From positions 9,362,001 through 9,426,000 of the forward strand of contig CAVNZM010000009.1 of the NCBI GenBank assembly GCA_963693365.1: 64,000 nucleotides of DNA, read 5' to 3'. This DNA comes from Amoebidium appalachense (lineage: Eukaryota > Ichthyosporea). Shown piece by piece: positions 57,879 to 64,000 of this stretch. Under the pieces are notes generated by a model. It did not search any database and was not told where the DNA came from. It was given only the letters and a program-made list of their open reading frames with translations. A program made the position numbers and the translations under genes. How positions within the stretch are numbered: position 1 is the first letter of the stretch; every line of letters begins with the position of its first letter.

Positions 57879-58323
57879 GTTTTTGGAGGACCCAGTTGCG
57901 CTTTCAGCCCACTGTTTCCTTGTCTTTTCCCTCTCCACTTCGTTATAGTCATATTGCAGGTGGCCAAGGGATGCATTTGTTTTGATCTTGCGTGTAATAA
58001 CACTTTCCTCCATCAAAAACATAACCATTCGATCGTAAACCACTGCCGCCGCCCGAGGATCGTCAAAATAGCTGAACAAAGGTTTAGCCACTTGAACTCC
58101 CATTTTCTGACCCGTCGGTCGAAATAGATGCCTCGATAACACTCCTCACCTCCCTCGCCACCCAAAGTACTACTGTAGCACCTCGAATTCTCAGCTCTCG
58201 CCATTCCAGTACTCATACCGCCAACAACGGCGCCAACAACTGCAATGCCACCATGAGTGAACACACGATCCTGGGGCACCACCTGATGCGAAATCCAGTC
58301 ATGAGTACAAGCAGCAGAACAGC
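57559..58323 (-). pseudogene. AP2-domain-like protein gene with frame shifts
   Basis: Reading starts after an acceptor at 58324-58325 and continues in one frame to CYRGIYFDRRVRKWEFKW, the first half of an AP2/ERF-type DNA-binding domain. The second half (AKPLFSYFDDPRAAAVVYDR) follows in the next frame (shift near 58085-58095). That frame passes through a poly-Lys stretch encoded by a ~40-nt A run (T on the plus strand, 57838-57876). It must shift again near 57815 to continue as VEYRNLIEKEPTLLVLPRPF and onward to a TAG at 57559. The domain assignment rests on the YRG, W and YFD-x(3)-AA-x(3)-YD spacing. Domains of this type occur in plant, apicomplexan and mobile-element proteins. The shifts may be sequencing errors, so this could be a living gene. 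More 5' exons are likely. Confidence 0.5.
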
Positions 58324-58790
58324 CTGGCAAACAACAATAGCATTATTGTGATGCATTATGAGTCCAAAGCGAGGCACAGATAAAAAGCTTAATCACTAAT
58401 TGTGACCAGCTCGCGGCCATATAAGGCCGCCCGCTTCAGCCCATAATTATGACATTCATCTTGACACTGTACACAACGTAAGTCAGCGAAATAAATACTA
58501 AATTCCCCTGATAGACATTGCAGTGACCGGCCACAAAGCATATGGGGTTCGTGGTTTCACAATTTATTAAGACAGCGGATTATCGCAAAAGCGAAGAAAG
58601 CAAACTCGAGACATACACAAACACCGAACAGACGTCAACTTAGTGCATCCAAAATTGGTCTTGCACGGACACAATATAGACACACAGGGTGGTCATTCAG
58701 GCGCGCGCGCACCGTGACACACATGCACACACACACACACCACGACCCACACACACACGACCATATGTTGCCTGCCTTTTCCCACAATCC

Positions 58791-58845
<55 letters not shown>

Positions 58846-59274
58846 AAACAAAAAAAAAGAAAAAAAAAAAAAAGAAAGAAAGAAAGAAAAAGAAACAAAG
58901 CAATAGGAAAAAAGGAAGAAAGGAAGAAAGGAAAACAACCACTACCCGTGAGCACACACACATATACACACCCACGCACGCATACACACCCATACACACA
59001 GCCCTCCCAAAGGAATTGCTGCAACCGCCAGAAAGCACACAGGCACATGCTATAGGCAGCCACATCCAGTTTCGTAATCGTTAACATGGGAGTTCAGAAA
59101 AGAACAAAGAACACACTATGATATCTAGAATGTCATTTGTATAGCTGAACTAATATTAGTACTTCTCACTAACAGTGGAACGAAGAATGCACACATAAGC
59201 TAATCAAGCCACTCCCCGTACTTCTTTCTCTCTTCTCTTCTTTACTTCTATTTGACGCTTTTGTCGAGATATAA
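58324..59274. other. Non-coding, simple repeats
   Basis: 58330-58640 is ordinary sequence. 58700-59000 is CA, C-run and A-rich low complexity. 59080-59270 is AT-rich and leads into the mitochondrial insert. No gene is visible. Confidence 0.6.
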
Positions 59275-59395
59275 GGAGAAAATAAAAATCCTAAATACAG
59301 AAAATGTTAAAATCCGGATTTTAAAGGTCTGAAATTGGAATATATGGACTAAATAAGAATCTTTAAATGTAACCAAGGAATCTAGTACTATTTAA

Positions 59396-59468
59396 TGTAG
59401 AGACGGATTACGGTTGATCCATTAGACTCACGAATTAATTCCTTGTAGGTTCGACTCCTACCCCTACA
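59396..59468 (+). tRNA. Mitochondrial tRNA-like sequence, identity unclear
   Basis: The acceptor stem TGTAGAG pairs with CCCTACA apart from one mismatch, and the T arm TAGGTTCGACTCCTA is good. The anticodon loop appears to be ACTCACGAA (nine bases), so the anticodon cannot be fixed. Confidence 0.5.
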
Positions 59469-59478
59469 ACATGTTTAA

Positions 59479-59561
59479 AGTATCATTAGCTCATAAAGCT
59501 CATTTGGTAAAGCAAAATTCTTACAAGATTACGGCTATAGGTTCAAGTCCCTGCAATACCT
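59479..59561 (+). pseudogene. Degenerate mitochondrial tRNA-Val(UAC) copy
   Basis: CTTACAA in the anticodon loop and the following GATTACGGCT, GTTCAAGTC and GCAATACCT repeat the intact tRNA-Val at 59974. The 5' half has extra bases and the acceptor stem no longer pairs. Confidence 0.55.
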
Positions 59562-59576
59562 ATTACACTAAAGATA

Positions 59577-59651
59577 ATTTATATCGTTCAATAGGATAGA
59601 GCTGAGTACACTTCTAATTTACTAGTTGTAGGTTCAAATCCTACTATCAAC
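59577..59651 (+). tRNA. Mitochondrial tRNA-Arg(UCU)-like
   Basis: ATTTATA faces TATCAAC (partly mismatched). The anticodon loop CTTCTAA gives UCU, and the T arm GTAGGTTCAAATCCTAC is well paired. The 5' end is worse than in the related copy at 60061. Confidence 0.5.
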
Positions 59652-59680
59652 TAATTAGAAAACTGGATTAACAGCCTGAG

Positions 59681-59765
59681 ATCTCTGTCTCGAAATTGGT
59701 AAACGAGTACTAGTTGTATCGTAAGGGTGACGAATAGTATTATGAGTTCAAGTCTCATCAGAGAT
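59681..59765 (+). tRNA. Mitochondrial tRNA-like sequence with extended anticodon arm
   Basis: Acceptor ATCTCTG/CAGAGAT and T arm ATGAG-TTCAAGT-CTCAT are perfect. TACTA and TAGTA can pair but enclose 22 bases: a seven-base loop GTTGTAT plus 15 extra bases. UGU (Thr) is a candidate anticodon, but the identity is uncertain. Confidence 0.5.
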
Positions 59766-59778
59766 AGCGGAGTATGGA

Positions 59779-59859
59779 GGATGATGGCTGAGTGGTCAAT
59801 AGCATATCACTGTAAATGATATCCTTTCTAGGTTCGAAGGTTCAAATCCTTCTCATCCT
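59779..59859 (+). tRNA. trnY: Mitochondrial tRNA-Tyr(GUA)
   Basis: GGATGA pairs with TCATCC. The anticodon arm TATCA-CTGTAAA-TGATA gives GUA. The long variable arm and T arm GAAGG-TTCAAAT-CCTTC are intact. It is a class II tRNA, as mitochondrial tRNA-Tyr often is in protists. Confidence 0.85.
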
Positions 59860-59883
59860 ATTCTTAATACTAAGACAAATCCA

Positions 59884-59957
59884 AGTGTAAGTAGATCAAT
59901 TGGTTAGAGCATTAACTTGTCACGTTAACGGTTCTCCGTTCAAGTCCTATCTGAAGA
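59884..59957 (+). tRNA. trnD: Mitochondrial tRNA-Asp(GUC), ends degenerate
   Basis: The anticodon arm TTAAC-TTGTCAC-GTTAA is perfect and gives GUC. The D arm region is recognisable, but the acceptor and T stems do not pair well. Confidence 0.55.
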
Positions 59958-59973
59958 TATGCGAATAGGATAG

Positions 59974-60046
59974 AGGTATTTAGCTAGATTGGTAGAGCAT
60001 AATCCTTACAAGATTACGGCTGTAGGTTCAAGTCTTGCAATACCTA
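59974..60046 (+). tRNA. trnV: Mitochondrial tRNA-Val(UAC)
   Basis: Acceptor AGGTATT/AATACCT and anticodon arm TAATC-CTTACAA-GATTA (UAC) are intact, with a T-loop TTCAAGT. This is the intact counterpart of the degenerate copy at 59479. Confidence 0.85.
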
Positions 60047-60060
60047 TTACACCAAAGGTA

Positions 60061-60118
60061 ATTGATATAGCTCAATAGGATAGAGCAGGACTTCCAATGA
60101 AAATGTTATGGGTTCAAG
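60061..60118 (+). pseudogene. Truncated mitochondrial tRNA (possible Gly-UCC)
   Basis: The 5' half (ATTGATATAGCTCAATAGGA) repeats the tRNA at 59577. The anticodon region CTTCCAA would give UCC, but the 3' half is lost. About 30 bp later a copy of the 3' end of the tRNA at 59681 appears (CAAGTCTCATCAGAGATA). Confidence 0.45.
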
Positions 60119-60171
60119 TTAGCACTGTTAAAATAGTAAGAACTTTTCAAGTCTCATCAGAGATACGTTAC

Positions 60172-60249
60172 GGGCATATAGCTTAATTGGTATAGCATCT
60201 GTTTTGCATATACAGAAGATTATAGGTTCAAGTCCTATATATTATGTCC
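60172..60249 (+). tRNA. Mitochondrial tRNA-Ala(UGC) or Cys
   Basis: GGGCATA pairs with TATGTCC and the T arm TATAGGTTCAAGTCCTATA is good. TCTGT/ACAGA closes a nine-base loop TTTGCATAT. T-TGC-A suggests UGC (Ala), but GCA (Cys) is possible. Confidence 0.65.
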
Positions 60250-60345
60250 AACTATCAAGAAAATACGAAGAAGAGGCGATCTGGAAGCAAGCTCTCTTGA
60301 AAGAGTAAAAATAAAATAACAATTCAATAATAGGAAATAGAAAAG

Positions 60346-60525
60346 ATGTCAGTTTATTTTCATAATCAATATTTACCAATAGTGTGGTTAATAGTAGTAA
60401 GTATAGCTATCGCAGTAGTGTTAGTTATAGCATCATATTTTTTAGCGGTTCAAAGTCCTGACCCTGAGAAGGTATCAGCGTACGAATGTGGTTTTCAACC
60501 TTATAGCGATGCCAGAGAAAAGTTC
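60346..60525 (+). pseudogene. nad3: nad3 (NADH dehydrogenase subunit 3), N-terminal half only
   Basis: The ATG at 60346 opens a frame with a hydrophobic membrane segment (IVVSIAIAVVLVIASYFLAV) followed by DPEKVSAYECGFQPYSDARE, the conserved first matrix loop of NAD3, including the invariant Cys. Normal NAD3 has about 115-120 residues. Here similarity ends after about 60, at KF, exactly where FDVRFYL-type sequence should begin. The open frame then runs on for another 44 codons of unrelated sequence. This marks the right breakpoint of the mitochondrial insert, and the gene cannot make a working complex I subunit. Confidence 0.85.
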
Positions 60526-60971
60526 ACATCGCAGGCACTAACACCGGCGCTAGGCGGGGATCGTAGCACGCACTTTATTTTTCCCAAAAAATTCTGTCTG
60601 GGAAGCCAGGGCATCGGACTGAAACAGTTGGGGAATGTAAACCAGTTGGGAAACTGAAGCACACCGTACCCTGACAGATACTGATCTATCCCCTCACGTT
60701 GAACTTCATACTGTCGTTCGCTTTTTGCGGGCTGAAAAAAAAAAGTAAAACGCAAAAAGGAGAGACAGCTCAGGCTCTCAATAAATTTGAGCCATCTGAT
60801 TGGGCCCGCAATTCCCTCCCTGGAAAATTTTGGCCAGATGGAACGCTAGGCATCAGACTTGGGGTTTACACACTTTTTATTGCGTGGACATTGCCGGAGG
60901 CCCAGCCACATTCGACGGCCTACTGCCTTTTCCAGCACAGCCAATCAAATGCAGCCAGTGACATATGTACA
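60526..60971. other. Unique spacer between NUMT and LTR
   Basis: This is ordinary sequence with GGGAAGCCAGGGCATC and GGAACGCTAGGCATCAGACT among its words. No gene is recognised. Confidence 0.5.
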
Positions 60972-61583
60972 TGTTGTATAATATGATCGTGTGTCTGTGA
61001 CAAACAATATGTTTATAAATGAACGGGGTTGACTAGACCACGCTTTGCTTAGTTACGTGCTAGTCCTACTTACACCTAGTAAGCCGAGCACACTGAGTAA
61101 GCTCTGAAGCCCCCGACATGCCCTTATAACGGAGCTCGCACAGCGGCTCAGACATGCGCATCGGTATGTGCTTTTTGGCTACGAGAGCCAATCACATACG
61201 GTTCACGGTTCTGTCCCATGGCTATCACGGTTCCAATAAACCTATTGAGCCAATCGGGTGACAGTACTTGATTATCGATGCATTCCACAGTCATACCTCA
61301 CGCGGCTACTTGCATATTTTCCCATGATAAAACTATAACTTAACGCTCATGGTTCCTCTGCTACGTGTCGGTCCCATGTGGCTATTATATCTGTTTTCCC
61401 ATGAATAATCCTGCAAGTTGCACGTGCACATACGTTTAACTCCATGCTCATGCGCACAAGACTGGGAGGGACATGCATACTGGCCTACCTAAGATCAAAC
61501 ACAGTGGTATATATACATGTACACGTGTGCGTATATCTCAACCTGTGTACATCCATACTAGATATCCGGTATAATATACCACA
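60972..61583 (-). repeat. Putative 3' LTR (~612 bp)
   Basis: In element orientation it would begin TGTGGTATATTATACC, right after the purine-rich tract GGTGGGGCG, and end CATATTATACAACA. The two ends form an imperfect palindrome (TGTgGTATATTAT / TGTtGTATAATAT), as LTR termini do. GTTATAAG near its middle may be a TATA element. The second LTR is not in the window, so the boundaries are inferred. Confidence 0.5.
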
Positions 61584-61623
61584 CGCCCCACCGTAAAAAG
61601 AAGTATGTCGTCCTCGACATACG

Positions 61624-62924
61624 TCACCATGCTCCACACAATGAGTCAATGTATCCGTGGAACGATGCAAGGTCACCTCTGCGTTGGTGGAACTCTCGGA
61701 TCTTGTCCGGGCAGGCTAAGTCTTTCTCAGACTCCCAAGAGGTGAATGAATCATCTTTGCCTGCCCACTTGATCTGGTACCACTTGTAAGGGGTGGATTG
61801 CTTGCGCCGTTTCTGAATTCTTACGTCAAGCACCTTTTCCACCACCCACTCGTCCGGCAGAACCTTGTTGAAGTTGTGACTATCGCCCGTGTCCGGGAGG
61901 TGAGAGAGATCTTGAGGCCGAATTCTATTTTGCTCACTCAATTCAAGCTGAATATCGTCCACGTGCCACTTAGATTTCTTCATAGTTGCTAAGCTTCGGA
62001 TCTCGTACGTAACCGGGCCGACCCTTTTGACGATTTCGTAACCCGTAATCCACCGTACATCCCAGGCACCGATATTTTTGGCTTGATTCCGAACACGTAT
62101 CCGTGCACCCTTCTCAAATTCACGAGCCACCGAGGGGCCTGGGGGCTCTCGTACGGCACGTTGCTGGACCACAGCACGGAGCAGAGGCAGACGGGCTAGT
62201 AACTCTCGCCGGTATGCCTTCCACTCTGGGTCCTTGAGTGCCGGGTGGTTACTGTTAAGAAGGGCAACGTCAGGGAATTGTGTTGCTTCTTGCCCGTACA
62301 CAAGATAATACGGTGTACATTGCAAAATTTTGTGTGTTGTTGTGTTGTATGCATGTGTAACCACCGGCAACAGAGTGTCCCAATTAGTGTGCTCATAATT
62401 AACGTACTTTGAGAGTGCATTATTAATAAATCTATGAGACCGTTCATTGGAACCGTTGCTTTGTGGGTGATATGCAGAGGTGCTCACTTGTGCAATATTT
62501 GCTATACGGCAAATCTCAATAATTAGCTCATTGAGAAATTCTGAACCCTGATCACTCAAGAGTGTACGAGGGGGGCCGTGTATATAGCAAATTACATTCA
62601 TGAGTGCATGTGCAACATTAACGGCATGCTTAGATTGGATGGGCACAGTGATTAAATACTTCGTTGCCATATCCATAAACACACAAATGAAAGTATTACC
62701 ATTTTTCGTTTCTGTGAACGGACCCATAAGGTCAACAGAAACACGAGAGAACATTTTTAAATTTTCGTACCTCTGTTCAAATGGCCTACTTCTCAAGTGT
62801 GGGTTATCGTTACGGCCTTGGCACTGTGTGCAGGCATTCACATAAGCAGTGATATCTTTGTGCATGCGGGGCCAATAATAATTGTATAATCTTTCGTAAG
62901 TTCGTTCAATGCCAGTATGAGCCC
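61624..62924 (-). CDS. Integrase with C-terminal chromodomain (retrotransposon pol, last part)
   Basis: The frame begins just after the frame break at 62922-62927 with GAHTGIERTYERLYNYYWPR and NACTQC, completing the H2C2 zinc motif. The catalytic D-D-E triad is visible: D in FSRVSVDLMGPF, D in LLSDQGSEF, E in YHPQSNGSNERSHRFINNAL. After a linker, VVEKVLDVRIQKRR and YKWYQIKWAGKDDSFTSWE form a chromodomain, which in this clade directs insertion to marked chromatin. The stop is at 61624. The integrase core shows no internal stop. Confidence 0.9.
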
Positions 62925-63194
62925 CCCGTCGTGCACACTTCTTAATAAATCAGCACGAAGGATTTCGGGCACATACAGGCAACGACGACCATCCTTAGCC
63001 ACATGATAAAGCACGTCATCCTCTATCACACACATTTGTGCTATTTTCTTAACCTTTTTGTATCCGAAATACTCAAGATTAAGACCGTGTGCAGCTCGTT
63101 CCCCCCCTGCCTGCCATTCCCGTTTGGCCTCGGCATCGAGGGAGGCAAGCCACCGTAGCCACGTGATTATATCCTTACACATTTTGTCCCCCCC
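62922..63194 (-). pseudogene. pol linker between RNase H and integrase, out of frame with both
   Basis: KMCKDIITWLRWLASLDAEA and RRCLYVPEILRADLLRSVHD lie in a frame different from the RNase H part upstream and the integrase part downstream. The joins are a seven-G run (63188-63194 as C on the plus strand) and a six-G run (62922-62927). Confidence 0.8.
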
Positions 63195-64000
63195 TGTGCC
63201 ATCATAATTGCTTCCTTCTGATAGCCGGCACCACCGAGTGCAGAAAGGGAGGGCAGGCCGGCTTGACTGAGTGCAGAAATTTGTGCACATTTCAAGCGGT
63301 CTGGATCGAAAATGTGTGTGAATTCGAGTGCATCGCCCCAATCAACAAACACTTCGGCTGGTTGCGAGCTAAGCTCGGATAAATCTGCTGTGAGAACCTC
63401 TTGTAATTCCTTTTTCACATCCCACCTTTCCAGTGTTATGTTTTCGTTCTCATGCAGAATATATCCTATACGGCTTAACCCATCAGCATCGTGCATGGTA
63501 GGGCCAGGACGGTAGTATAGATCGAAATCATACTCCTGCATTTCCAAAGCCCACCGTTGCATCCGTTCGTTTGCTATCCGTTTGACACCTTTAAGAGAAA
63601 GACAGGGCTTATGGTCACTTTCCACAATTGTATTTACTCGACCATACACGTACACCCTAAACTCTTTCAGTGCCCAATAGATTGCATGCGTTTCTCGTTC
63701 GATGTTGCTCCACCTACGTTCGGTAGGTTGAAACACCCGGGAGGCATATGCCACCGTGCGGAACTTGCCATCATTTTGTTTTTGATACAGGCAAGCCCCT
63801 TCCGAGAACCGACTAGCATCACAACGAATAAGAAACTGACCCCCCGTGGGGGAAAGATCGGGCAGGGCAAGCACTTCCTCCGATAACGCCGATTTTAAAT
63901 CTTTAAACGAGCGATCTAATTCGTCCGTCCATTTTAACCGTCGGTGTTTTTCTCCGTAACACTCGGCATTCATGGGTCGGGCTCGCTCTGCATAATTTAA
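63167..64000 (-). CDS. Reverse transcriptase C-terminal end and RNase H (retrotransposon pol, partial)
   Basis: The frame is open to the window edge. NYAERARPMNAE and LKWTDELDRSFKDLK are the RT thumb/connection. RNase H catalytic acids are seen in FLIRCDASRFSEGA (D), NIERETHAIYWALKEF (E) and IVESDHKPCLSLKG (D), followed by HDADGLSRIG. This domain degrades the RNA strand during reverse transcription. The frame ends at 63167 because of the G-run shift at 63188-63194. Confidence 0.9.
   Translation of the reverse strand, partial: LNYAERARPMNAECYGEKHRRLKWTDELDRSFKDLKSALSEEVLALPDLSPTGGQFLIRCDASRFSEGACLYQKQNDGKFRTVAYASRVFQPTERRWSNIERETHAIYWALKEFRVYVYGRVNTIVESDHKPCLSLKGVKRIANERMQRWALEMQEYDFDLYYRPGPTMHDADGLSRIGYILHENENITLERWDVKKELQEVLTADLSELSSQPAEVFVDWGDALEFTHIFDPDRLKCAQISALSQAGLPSLSALGGAGYQKEAIMMAQGGTKCVRI

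Larger units (their letters stand above)
59275..60525 (+). other. Nuclear insertion of mitochondrial DNA (NUMT): tRNA cluster plus start of nad3
   Basis: AT-rich sequence of about 1.25 kb is quite unlike its surroundings. It carries at least six tRNA-like genes in one orientation and the first 60 codons of nad3. Several tRNAs are duplicated or truncated, and nad3 breaks off abruptly. The left boundary is judged from base composition, the right one from the end of nad3 similarity. A chimeric assembly is the alternative. Confidence 0.8.
60972..64000 (-). mobile_element. Ty3/gypsy LTR retrotransposon with integrase chromodomain, 5' part beyond window
   Basis: The order on the minus strand is reverse transcriptase end/RNase H, zinc-binding linker, integrase, chromodomain, stop, purine-rich tract, LTR. 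This order and the C-terminal chromodomain place it in the chromodomain-carrying Ty3/gypsy clade. gag, protease, most of the reverse transcriptase and the 5' LTR lie outside. Two frame breaks occur in G runs of pol. Confidence 0.88.

Noticed and set aside
63312-63886. Plus-strand open frames within the retrotransposon
   Set aside because: They are antisense shadows of the RNase H reading frame, which carries all catalytic residues.

Overview
The window looks like nuclear DNA of a unicellular eukaryote. Genes are split into many exons by 0.3-2 kb introns with canonical GT-AG ends. There is a nuclear-type tRNA-Ile(AAU), a fragment of mitochondrial DNA, and a Ty3/gypsy retrotransposon. A large NCoR/SMRT-type co-repressor gene leans toward an opisthokont or other holozoan protist; an ichthyosporean is a guess I cannot prove. 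The non-coding DNA is extraordinary: dozens of G or C runs, many over 30 nt and the longest about 66 nt, plus long (GT)n/(CA)n, (GA)n, (GTGC)n and (CACACG)n tracts. Most apparent open frames made of Pro, Gly, His-Thr or Cys-Val are translations of these tracts and are not genes.

Layout. 359-1841 (+): 3' end of a UBR-family E3 ubiquitin ligase. 3306-4012: tandem 354-bp repeat. 4009-8208: a segment bounded by a perfect 92-bp inverted repeat, holding a minus-strand ORF cut off at the left arm, a Helitron/PIF1-type helicase broken by an inversion, and an acidic nuclear-type ORF. 8209-11376: low-complexity DNA with a dense bidirectional GCGGAGGGGT motif array. 11377-19951 (+): complete eight-exon gene for an atypical short-chain dehydrogenase with an N-terminal Cys-rich region, with two foldback elements in its introns. 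23522-23926 (-): small hypothetical gene with a recognisable promoter. 29175-52507 (+): about 22-exon NCoR/SMRT-like gene with three SANT/Myb domains; its introns carry a nuclear tRNA gene and repeated copies of a two-part intronic repeat. 55829-58323 (-): a zinc-finger ORF and an AP2-like gene, both with reading-frame breaks. 59275-60525: nuclear mitochondrial insertion with a scrambled tRNA cluster and the first half of nad3. 60972-64000 (-): 3' half of a chromodomain Ty3/gypsy element with one LTR.

The three large + strand genes act in separate processes: protein turnover (UBR), redox metabolism or an unknown role (SDR), and chromatin repression (NCoR-like). Nothing suggests an operon-like relationship. 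Several coding frames (NCoR exon 15, the retrotransposon pol, the AP2 gene) shift at or near homopolymer or low-complexity runs. These shifts may therefore be base-calling or assembly errors, not real lesions. Exon coordinates were worked out by hand from splice signals and reading frame, without alignment tools.
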